DNA from: Monosiga brevicollis MX1
Taxonomy: Eukaryota; Opisthokonta; Choanoflagellata; Craspedida; Salpingoecidae
DNA: 64,000 nucleotides
Direction: 5' to 3'
Assembly (NCBI RefSeq): GCF_000002865.3
Contig: NW_001865039.1
Span: 324,950-388,949, forward strand
Under the pieces are notes generated by a model, which did not search any database, was not told the origin of the DNA, and was given only the letters and a program-made list of their open reading frames with translations. How positions within the stretch are numbered: position 1 is the first letter of the stretch; each line of letters begins with the position of its first letter. Position numbers and translations under genes: made by a program. Of this stretch, positions 21,379 to 31,398 are shown one piece after another.

Positions 21379-24149
21379 ATGGCCGCAGACACCAACATGT
21401 TTGAGCGGTGAGCGTGATGTCTGCTAACCCCCGTCCCTCCCCCGCTTCCTGTCCATGGTCAATTTGACATGGCCATGTTGCAATTCAAGCACCAAGGCAG
21501 GGCACTGAATGGAAGGGGCGTCGGAGATGCTACTGAATGCGCTTAAAATCACTTGAACACTCCGCTTTGGCTCTTGTCGGCAGCATCACGCAAAGGATTG
21601 CTGAGAAGGTCTTTGACCGCAACAAGTTTCACTATGACGAACCGGTCCATCGCGAGCTCATGAGGACCATGACAGCTCAAATCACGACTGCGATCAAGGT
21701 GCCAACCTATATGCGCGAGTGCGAGGACTGGTTGCTCTCGCTGCTTGCTTCTACCCCCTTGCCCCGGTCGCACCTGAGTTTTGTGGTCCTGGCCTGCTGA
21801 TCATAGGAACTGGCCGAGCACATTCCCGAGCAGCGGGCCCTGGTTCCTCTGTGTGGTCGCCTTGTTATTGTGTACACTGGAATTGTAAGCTGAGCCTTGC
21901 GCACCTGACCACCCGCTTCTACGCGCGGCGCTGAAACAATTGCCCCTCACTGTTGCTGATTTGGCTTGACAGTGTGAAGCCAAATTCGACACTGTGGTGA
22001 ATTATATCCAAAAAGATGAGAAGGGATTTGCCCTGTCCAAAACCTTGGTAGGCCTCATCACGCTCGGGTCTGCCTCTTGCGAGGTACCTGGTGCCCCTTC
22101 CCTCGCGAGTGCGCCCACGCATCTTAATCAAACGTGAAATTGGCCATGCCCTTAGACCAAGCTCAGTGTGGAGAAATGCGTGGCGCTTTACAAGCAGTAT
22201 ATGGTGTGTGCTCTGGTCTTTGCGTGTATCCACCATTACTTATTGTTTGGCGGCCCACAATGGTCGGTGGGTCTACTACTCATTGGCTGTTGATGGAGTA
22301 GGAAGGCAACTACAACTACACCAAAGCAAATCAACCAGCTACAGCAACCTCTGACTCCCAGGACAAGACCGCAGGCAAGGCGTCTCCCAAGCCCAAGACT
22401 AAAAGGGTACGCCTACACTCCCAAAACTTGTCAAGCTGGGGTCACGTGTCAGCTCCTCTGTTCGCATCCTTATCGCCGCGCTCGTGTCATCAACGCTCCT
22501 GTCTTTTTTTTTTTTTTTGCTTTCGCTGCTAGACCCCCTCACAAACAACTGCGAAGCGTATGTGCCCTCAGAGCAAGCGTGCAACACAATCTCATTGCGT
22601 CATTTTGCAAGCTCATGGCATGCATGCCAAGGACCGTGACTGTACTAGTCTTGTAGTTGTATTCACCTCACGCGGGCCAACCACCTGACTTTTTGTAGGC
22701 AAATCTGAGAAAAGCGAAGCAGCAAGCGCCAAGCCAGAGACCCCGAGCACCGCAAAGAAGGAGGCCCCTCCACCCAAAAAAGCCAAGCCGAGGTGCGTAC
22801 TCATGCATTGAACCTTCAACAGAAGGCATTTGTTCGCCCACCAGCATTCACCAGTGCCACTCCTCTGGATGTACAGGTCGATGTCTGCGCGAGGTTCCAA
22901 GGCGCAAGGCTACACGGAAGGTGCGTTGAGCTGATTTTCTGCATGCTTAAGCACCATTTGAACGGGCGCATCTCTTGGCTCCACATGTGCCTCCATGCTT
23001 GTGTTTTGACATTTAAGGATCGACCTGTGGTGATACAGTCACCGCTCCATCGATCTTGGACGAACATGTTCCTGGACCCGAACTCAACGTCTGCCATCCT
23101 GACGCCACTTTCCTTTTTCTGTTCTGTTTCTGTTCCTCTTGTCGTCTTGTCATGCAGGCGAGGCCGATGTAATCGGCATTGTGCGCATCAACGAGGACGA
23201 GGAGGATGACCAGACCTTTGGACAGTTTAGTGTGGCGGCCCGCAGCAATGTCAAGGTGCGCACGTGGCGGCGGTATTGCTGGGGGTCCGCTACTGTGGTA
23301 GGCTGACAGAAGTGTGTTCAACAGGATCGGTACATGGTTCGTCCTGAGCAAATCCAACCCACACTGAACTCGTTGGCCAAGGACCAGAGCATCGAGATTC
23401 AAGCTGGTGGCCCAGTCACCCGCATACTGACGTTTGCCACCGAGGTGCCATGCTTGACTTGTTTTATTGTGATACCACATCTTTTGGTTAGGCGTTGCGG
23501 TGGCACATGCGCGTTGTGCTAATAAAACTTTGTAACTGGCAGGTGTACATACGAAATATTTTGGACCTCGCCTATCGTCAAGCGTGCAATAGCCTCCCAG
23601 TATGTTGACATCCAGTTTCGCAATACACTGGCTGGTACAGGTCACCTGAAGCTGACTGCGGTTTTACCTGCTCTTGACCTGCTTTTTGTCTGCACCTCCA
23701 ATTGGACCATTCGGGGATGTTGTCGAGCAGTTGGAGCAATCGTGCACATACGCAGACCTGCACCCAGACCCCGATGAACAGGCCATGCTAGCACACGGGC
23801 TGGCAATGCGGTTTGGAGCCGGCGCAGGGGTCGAGGAACTAAAAGCCGCATTGCCGGACCAAGGCGTCTCTTCGTCACCCGTGACACACAGCCAACGGCA
23901 AGCGTGGCGACGGTTGACGCTTCGGTAAGTTGGGGCGACACGCATCCAAGAAATGTTTGAAGATGTGGTGTGCAAATCTGATCTGATCTGATCTGATTGT
24001 GTAGGGTCGCAGACGTACTGCAAGCAGCAAAAAAGGTGCATGCCCGCGCCGAGGACTTGCCACGGCGTCACCTGCTGTATGATGGTTTGGACGAGTACTC
24101 AGAGGCACTGGCGTGCGGCCCTGGTTGGCGAATGGAGCAAAACAGATAA
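21379..24149 (+). CDS. TAF4-like histone-fold protein (putative TFIID subunit)
   Basis: Fourteen exons were joined with closed phase: 21379-21407, 21584-21698, 21807-21884, 21973-22047, 22156-22203, 22302-22406, 22533-22557, 22699-22792, 22877-22920, 23158-23255, 23325-23444, 23543-23599, 23731-23924 and 24005-24149, giving 408 residues. The centre is a Lys/Pro/Ser/Ala-rich linker with nuclear-localisation character. From about residue 215 the sequence DVIGIVRINEDEE, then RPEQIQPTLNSLAKDQSIEI, ILTFATEVYIRNILDLAYR follows the pattern of the TAF4 C-terminal histone fold, including the conserved ATE-x-x-IRNIL helix. The first 120 residues (ITQRIAEKVFDRNKF, MTAQITTAI, NYIQKDEKG) match nothing I know, and the TAFH domain of animal TAF4 is absent. 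Gene structure is firm; the TAF4 name is tentative. Confidence 0.65.
23977..23998. repeat. GATCT pentamer repeat in an intron
   Basis: Four to five perfect tandem copies of a GATCT pentamer lie just before the last splice acceptor of the TAF4-like gene. Confidence 0.9.
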
Positions 24150-24325
24150 TTGACTTGTGCTTTCGTGTCCGTGAACCATTTGCTTTGCGTGTCCATGGTT
24201 GGCATGTCCATGGGGCCAGGGTCAGTTTGCATGGGGGAGTCGTAGAATGGAACATCAATTTAGCAAGGCTGTCAGAATATGTTTTGGCATGGACGGGGCT
24301 TTTAATTTTCCGAGCACGAGCCATG

Positions 24326-25948
24326 TCATTGCGTGTGTCCCAGGGACGTCTTGGTGGGAAGCCATACGCGGCCAGTCGCAGCTACGAGCACGAGCAGGCC
24401 AGCGATGGCCGCAACGCCCACACGGAGTGCATTGGCCACTGGCAGGCCCACCGCTTCACGCACGCTGTCTTGGCTCAAGATACCTGCTGCGCCCATAAGA
24501 CTGAGTGCGTGTAGTACCACATGTCCAGTGATGCCACCGGCGCGGTCTAAGAGCCGGCCCTGTTGGTGTAAGCCAAGGAGCACGGCGAAGACAAAGGCTG
24601 CTTGAAAAACTAAAGGTAGATCAGGTACGAGGACGAGCAGCCCGAGGGCTACGGCCACCACCAAACCTGCCACAAGATAGAGTCCTTCTAGGGGAGAACA
24701 GACGGTGAAGATGCGAAAGGCACGGCTGCGCTCCGAGGGCACGGCCAGGTGGCGCTGTGCCGTGGCGGTGGACCAGCCCGGGCCGTACAGGGCCTTTTTG
24801 AGCCATTGGTGCGGGGGGTGTGAAAAAATGGCGCGCAGGCCCTGAAGTTGGGTCACCACCTCAGCCCAGGAGCGCTCGGCGCGCATGATACCAAAGAGCT
24901 GAGCCTCCCGTGGACCGGAGGCGTGGGCAAGATATTCTGGCACGTGACCCTCGTCCACAAAGGTGCCGAACATGCGATCCCAGATGATGAGAATACCACC
25001 AAAGTTTTTGTGAACGCGGCGATCATGGTGCACACGGTGGTGGGATGGGGTACTAAAAATCCATTCCAGCGGGCCTAGGCGGCGGACGAGGCAAGTGTGG
25101 ACCCAGAATTGGTACACGGTGTTGACAGAGACGCAGGAGAAGAAAACGCCTGGGGGAAAGAACAGGGCAGCGGGTAGATAGTAGACGGTGGAGTAGACAG
25201 ACTGAAACCAGCCTTGCCGGAGAGCCGTGCTGAGGTTGTAGTGCTCAGAGGTGTGATGATGCTGATGTCCAGCCCAAAAGAGGCTGACAGTGTGGCCGAA
25301 GCGATGGGTCCAGTAGTAAATAAAGTCGCTAAGGGTCAGGGCGAGACAGGCGGTGGACCAACGTTCTGGATCGGGGTGGGTCAAGGCAAAGTGTTGGTGG
25401 ATGTAGTTGTAAGTGAAATAGGGCAGCACGAGGCTGGAAACCACCTGGGCAAGGGCTTTGATGATGATTTGCTGGGCCAAGCCTGCGCTCATACTACTCC
25501 AAGTGTCAGCCAGGTTGTAGGCGGCTGGGCCGGACACGAGCCGGGGAGCAGCGCGATGAACGGTGGCTTCGATGGCAATGAGCATGAAATAGGTGGGGAT
25601 GGCGGCAATGACATAATCCACGGGCACGCCGGGGAACAGGAGTTGGCCTACGCGGTGGGTGAAGACCCAAGTGGCCAGCACGGCGCCCAAGATTACAAAC
25701 TGCGGCCAGAGCGGCATGCGCGGCGGTGACGGTGACGGTGACGGTTTGGGCAGGGGCGCTGTCATGACCGTGCTGCTGGTACGAGCAGCAGTGGTGGCAG
25801 CCATCCCAGTGGACATGCTGCCAACTCCTTCGACCCCCAGGCAACTGGAAGCAAGTTGCCCCTGTCCACTAGGGTACCAAATGCGCGTGAGCCGTCTCGT
25901 CGCCAGCGTCTTGCTGCTCGCCCGTGCCAATGCAGAAACTGAAATCAA
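24326..25948 (-). CDS. AGMO: Alkylglycerol monooxygenase (fatty acid hydroxylase superfamily)
   Basis: Predicted tetrahydrobiopterin-dependent di-iron membrane enzyme of the endoplasmic reticulum that cleaves the ether bond of alkylglycerols. The frame is one uninterrupted exon of 540 codons, with a second possible start at 25816 (residue 45) that gives a length closer to the roughly 445 residues of animal AGMO. The eight-histidine signature is complete: DFIYYWTHRFGH, HQHHHTSEHYNLSTALRQG, then TPSHHRVHHDRRVHKNFGG and IWDRMFGTF. The NLSTALRQ stretch is specific to AGMO rather than sterol desaturases. Several membrane helices precede and follow the histidine cluster, including the C-terminal hydrophobic block typical of AGMO. 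The lack of introns is unusual beside the neighbours. Confidence 0.93.
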   Translation of the reverse strand: MISVSALARASSKTLATRRLTRIWYPSGQGQLASSCLGVEGVGSMSTGMAATTAARTSSTVMTAPLPKPSPSPSPPRMPLWPQFVILGAVLATWVFTHRVGQLLFPGVPVDYVIAAIPTYFMLIAIEATVHRAAPRLVSGPAAYNLADTWSSMSAGLAQQIIIKALAQVVSSLVLPYFTYNYIHQHFALTHPDPERWSTACLALTLSDFIYYWTHRFGHTVSLFWAGHQHHHTSEHYNLSTALRQGWFQSVYSTVYYLPAALFFPPGVFFSCVSVNTVYQFWVHTCLVRRLGPLEWIFSTPSHHRVHHDRRVHKNFGGILIIWDRMFGTFVDEGHVPEYLAHASGPREAQLFGIMRAERSWAEVVTQLQGLRAIFSHPPHQWLKKALYGPGWSTATAQRHLAVPSERSRAFRIFTVCSPLEGLYLVAGLVVAVALGLLVLVPDLPLVFQAAFVFAVLLGLHQQGRLLDRAGGITGHVVLHALSLMGAAGILSQDSVREAVGLPVANALRVGVAAIAGLLVLVAATGRVWLPTKTSLGHTQ

Positions 25949-26945
25949 ACCATTGGCCCACGAACACAGTGACCATGACTGGTTTACAGGACACGAACAC
26001 AGTGAAGTTCCTTGAGAGAAGAGAGATGAGAGAGAGAGAGTGACAGAGACAGATCAGAGAGAGAGAGAGGGAGACAGATGATTTGAGAGATCAAGAGAGA
26101 GAGAGAGTGTGTGTGTGTGACAGAGACAGATCAGAGAGAGAGAGAGAGAGAGGAGAGACAGTCAGAGAGAGAGAGACGGATCAAGAGAGAGAGAGAGAGA
26201 ATCACACATCGTATCACGCACAACGCATAACGTTTTACGTTGTGAGTGTGTGTAGTGACCGTTGTGCGTGTTGTGAGCGAGTGCTGGTCTGCACACATGG
26301 GGGCGGGGGTGTGGTAGTTGGCTTCCGATCGCGACGGCTTGACTGGCTGGTTGAACGCGTGGGTGGCGCGGGTTTGTGCGCCCCTGAGGCCCGGCAGTGG
26401 GAATCGGCTGGTCAAGTTAGCTTCTTTCTTGTAGTTGTCCCGATCCGTAGGCGTGTGGGGTGTGGGGGCGAACCAAATCTCCACTCACTGCTGGCGTTCT
26501 CAAGACTTCAGTCACCTGGACAACCTCTGGGCTGGCTGTGGCGCGGCTCTTTCCTTCTTTGAGGCTTGGCTTGGCCTCGCCGACCTCTGGCGCTGTGTTT
26601 TACTCGGCACAGCTACCTAGCCCTGCTCGTTTCCACAGTAGTCTTGAGTCTGGCAGAACTGCAGACTTTGCTAGCAGTTTCAAACTTTCGGTCGCTCTCT
26701 CTCTCCGCAAGATCTACTGTAGCTTCTAGCCCCTCTGTCTCCCAGCCGACGCAGTTTGGGCTGACCATGGCACCACTGTGCGGGCTCATCACCGCTACAG
26801 AGCCATTCTGAGTTCTTGTTCTGCAGGCTCAGCGTCCCAAGGTCTCAGCCTCGGCCGGACAAATTGGCCCTTGCTACTCTGCCAGCAGCAGTAGCGATAG
26901 CAACATTTGGCGCCTCTCTCCCTTCATATGAGCCCAATCTGCACC
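25949..26945. repeat. Divergent promoter region with (GA)n clusters
   Basis: About 1 kb between AGMO (minus) and the BTB-kelch gene (plus). Interrupted (GA)n and GAGAGACAGA-type repeats fill about 26017-26203, with a short (GT)n at 26107-26120. The rest up to 26945 is pyrimidine-rich plus-strand sequence, likely the 5' leader of the BTB-kelch gene. No gene seen. Confidence 0.75.
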
Positions 26946-29900
26946 ATGCAGGCTCATCACTCTCTCGAGGTCACAGACGCCCCACCTGTACCAGCTCCTC
27001 CTGGCTCTAAAAGGCAGGATGCCTCATCTCTGTCCAGCCGGCAACACGTCCCTTACCTCTTCTTTCAACAGCTCCATGCCCTTCAGCGCAATGGTAAGTC
27101 TCTTGCTTGCTCTACCCTGCTATCGCCAGAGCCCCCCCTCTTTCCCCCTTGCGCGCGCGTCACCGCCATGACCCGCTTCTCACAAGCCATTGCGCTGACT
27201 TTCTTCACGTGCTGATCTGCATCTTGGTCCAGGTGCGCTGTGTGATATCAATCTAGTCGCGGCCGACACTGCCTGCTACCCCGTACACCGCTGCGTGCTG
27301 GCTGCCTGGGCGCCTGATCTGGCCGTGCGGGCGGGCTGGTGCCTTCCTGCTGCCAGTAGCCCACCTGGGGCGGTCGCCATGCTATCTCCTCATCCTAGTA
27401 CGAACCGTACCGCGTTCTCGTGCCCATCTCCATCTGGACCACCATGTTCTCTTTGTTCTTTCATTCCACCATCTGCCCCCCACCCCATCATCCTCACATT
27501 GATTGCACATTGGTAGCAGATCTGGCCTTGGAGCAAACCCAGTTGGACTTGAAGCACAACGGGGCTGAATTACACATCCCGTGTCCCCCAGACACTTGTG
27601 CACTCTTTATCGAGCTACTCTATGGTGTTCTGGATTTGGAGTCACTCAGTATCGGCCAGCGGCTTGCTTTGCTGCGCTGTGCTCACCTTCTTCCCAGCCT
27701 CGGCCTGGTTCAGCTCGTGTTACCTGCCATTCAAAATGCCCTTCAGCTCGATATCTGTCGCCTCGTCTGGCTCACCGCTGTGAACTTGCACTCCACACCG
27801 CTTCAAGACGCGGTCCAAAACTACCTCCTTCGCCAGCTGGCTGATCCGACCCCTGCCGCACTCGCTGCCGCAGCTGCTATGCCCATCACCTTCCTCGAAG
27901 CTTGGATACCACATCTGCCTCACGACACCTTGGCTAGGCTAGCGACCCTTGTCGCTCGTCGTCAGCCCCCGCCCACCACGGAGGCCTTGCTTCGGTTGCT
28001 CCATCCACTCTCGCCAGGTGCAACCACGCCCACGCTTCGCAGCTCTTTGGACACGGCACTCTGCGAGGTGTTTGGCCCCGAGCATGTGCACGTGGCTTAC
28101 TTGCGCGATAAAAGCGCAGCATCGTCCCAAACAGGCTCTGACGTGGCCCGAAAAGAACATCGAGAGCCTGCACAAAGCGACAGATTTGAAGCGGACGAGA
28201 CAGATGGGCACGCATCGTTTTTGTCCGAGACAGATGGCGCCAGCGAAGTGTCCAGCACTCCAGGCCATCGAGCCCCGCGCCGTCGTATGCGGCGCACCAC
28301 GAGCCGTCGCCAACTGCCCATGACACCATCTTCCATAGCTGGGGTATCACCTAGTTCGGCACACACCCGACGTCTTCCGTCGCGCACAGCCGTCTCCAGT
28401 GATACTCAGGGTGTCCGTGAGTTGAGTGGTGGTACGGCCACGCCTTCGGTCGTGCCACCCGCTACAGTCCGCACCTTTCACATTGGGGTTCAGGTCAATT
28501 TGCTCCCTGCTCCCGCAGTAGAGGCTGCTGTCTTGGCATCTTGTCGTGGACACGGTGAAACATTGGAATTGATTGATCCGGTCCTGCATTGGGGAACCAT
28601 GGCGGCTGCAGCTGCCTCGCCCGTCTTCCCAGCCTCCCCGGCACCCGACGCCGGCCATATCACACCCGCAACGCCTTCCATTCCAGCCCCGCCCGAATAC
28701 GACCGAGACGTGCCGCCCGACACACCTTCCAATGCATGGATGCAACAAGTTGATGATGTGCCTCCCCCTTCCCCCTGGGCCAAACGTCGCGGTCCTTTGC
28801 GGCTCTTTTCTGCCGAGGCAGATGCAACGATGATCAGCGATGCCGAGTCACAGGTTCCACCCGAAGAAGAACCTTTTCAAAATGTCATGGCAGGCCTCCC
28901 ATCCCCAACGGCCTTGGGTCGCTCCCTGTCTCGCTTTTCCGATGATGTGACTCATGTGGAATGGACTCGGTTGCACTCACGACCTCCATCAACCTTACCC
29001 GCCGATATGGACGCGGACGCCGACCCGGAGGCAGCCATGCTGGATGAGGCCTCGAACATGAAGAGCAAACAGGAAGATTCTTCTCCACCACCACCGTTTG
29101 GCAAAGACGTGCGTGATGCCCGCACGACGACCACAGGCCTGCTGGCGCCAGAGCAGGAGGCTCCGACAAATGCTGGTTCTCGACACGCACCTTTTGAACG
29201 AATTGCGGAAGAAGCAGAAGCACGATCGTCTGATGAACACGTGCTTTCTCGTACGACCTCAATCTGCAGTGCCAGCACAGGAGAGGGGGAGCGCCGCACC
29301 AAGCTGTCGGCTAAGCGCATACGTCGCCTCTCCACAAACTCACTGGAGAAGGAGAACATTGACGGCGAGTTTTCGCCGTCCATTCCTGTCAGCACTATAC
29401 AACCTACAGGATACTCCGAGCCCATAATCGCCGCAGAGACAGCATCAGAGCCCGAACCTACCGGCCCCACCGCAGACAAGCCAGTGCCCAGTCTTGTGGT
29501 GTTGGGTGGGGATGGCATGCATGGGATTGCACGATCAGTGCAGTATTACCACAATGGCTCACAGGCCTGGGTGCACCTGCCAGAGACTACACAGGCTCGC
29601 CTACGCAGCGCCTGTGCAGTTGTCGAAAACCGCATCTATGTTTTTGGCGGTGATCACGCGCACGGCACCGCGGAAATGCTTGACCCACTGGTGCACCAAG
29701 AATGGCAGCCCATTGCCCCCTCTAAATTTTGCGTAGCTGGTAGTGCTGCAAGTGTTGTGGGTGGTCAGGTGTACTTGCTAGGCGGTGTATCGCCTGAGCA
29801 AAGAGTTCTCGACTGGGCAGCACGCTACGATCCCATCGCAAATACCTGGCATGCCTGTGCACCCTTGCCCAGCCCTGTGTGCATGCATGGCCAGACCGTC

Positions 29901-31108
29901 ATTGCGGATCGATATATCGTGGTCGTGGGTGGCGTGGATGGTGACCGCAAGGCGTCTCGCGGCGCAGCCGTCTACGACACACACCGTGACTCCTGGCATC
30001 CGCTGCCTCAGCTTTTAACGCCACGGTCGCGCTGTCAAGCTGTCACCCTCTCAGGGATCGTTTACGTGCTGGGCGGTCTGTCTGCCTCTGCTGCAGCGCT
30101 AAATGCAGTCGAAACGTTGCCGACGCGTACAATCCTGGCATGCATTTCCTCGCTTCGCGACCACAAGTGGCGGCTAGGCAACCCGATGCTGCAAGCCCGC
30201 TATAATTTTGCCGCGGTCACCATCTTTGATCGAATCGCAATTCTTGGAGGTTCCAGCCCCGCCATCGATCTGCACGATGCAGATGCTGTCCTGCTATACG
30301 ACCCAAAGGTAGGCACTGTGCGAGTTCTTGCTCCGTGGCCTTACTCAGTGTCTTGTTTTTGTTTCTTCTTCGCTAGCTCTTGTTTCGGTCGCCGGTGATG
30401 AGTCGCTACACTCACTGTTGTGTGGTCGCACGAGAGCAGGCTGATTTGTGGGGCTATCAGAATTTAAATGTGGCTCGCAACCTGCAGCTGGGCACCAAGC
30501 AGGCTGTTCGACGTGCAAGTCGCATGCGAACCAAGGCTTCTTTAGGACGCTCACTCATGTCCACCTTGGGGGTGCGCAGTAAGTTGGCGGCCGGTGTCAT
30601 CATGTTGCCAGCCAACCAGCCACTGCTGAAGAGCGTTATGGCCGAAGTGGAGGCATTCGAGCGGGACTTTGGCGTGGTCAACATGCCTTCAGGAGCCAGC
30701 ACCGTTTACGCCATCATCTGCAGCTGCGAGCGTGCCAGTGGTGAGTCAACTTTCTCCAGCCTTGCTTCTCTTTTCATGTCCCCGCAGGCTGGGCTAGCTC
30801 TCACGTGCGTGAAACACGCCTGTAATTACTGATTTGCTTGATTGGGCTGTTCTACCGTTCAGGTCTTGCGCGAGCAGATATCATTAAGCATCGGCTTGCT
30901 CCCTCACCCAAGCGCATCATGTGAGAGAGACAGGCCCGTCGCCCCATCCCCCCACTTGGGGCCCCCCTTTTTTTTTTCAATTTCTCTTGCTGACTCATGT
31001 TGTTAAACGGCACCACGCAGGGCGGTTCTGTCCTGGCTCGAGAAGCAGGGTTTTGTCTATTCCACCAACGACCGCTACAACCCGACCTTGGACCTGATCC
31101 CTTGTTAG
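26946..31108 (+). CDS. BTB-BACK-kelch protein with C-terminal winged-helix-like domain
   Basis: Six exons close in phase: 26946-27093, 27233-27397, 27520-30308, 30377-30740, 30863-30920 and 31021-31108, giving 1203 residues. The BTB domain spans the first exons (LFFQQLHALQRNGALCDINL, PVHRCVLAAWAP, LLYGVLDLE), followed by a BACK-like helical region (CRLVWLTAVNLH, YLLRQLADP). About 450 residues of Ser/Pro/acidic low-complexity sequence come next. Kelch repeats follow from residue about 720 (RIYVFGGD, QVYLLGGV, YIVVVGGV, IVYVLGGL, RIAILGGS), each with the double glycine. The C-terminal 70 residues (TVYAIICSCERASGLARADI, AVLSWLEKQGFVYSTNDRYN) look like the RPA32-type winged helix. BTB-kelch proteins usually serve as substrate adaptors of Cullin-3 ubiquitin ligases. 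Confidence 0.85.
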
Positions 31109-31398
31109 ATCCTTACTTCTGAGGGTGGCTTCAAACCTTTGCTCTTCCGATCTAGTCTCTTTAGTTCCCCAACAGCCATCGCAATATTTTTTTTTTTTCT
31201 TATAACCAGCATCTTAGCGAACTCACGTTGTTTCACCTCAGCCAGCCCGACCCTGCTTGCTTCTGCCAGCCGTCGCATCGAGGCTTTCAGCGCCATACTC
31301 CAATCAAATTGTCATACAAAAAGGATGTCACACTTTTTTTGTTTTCTGAATTCCCCCAAAAAACAAACATTCAGACAACAACAAAAAAGACCATTGTC

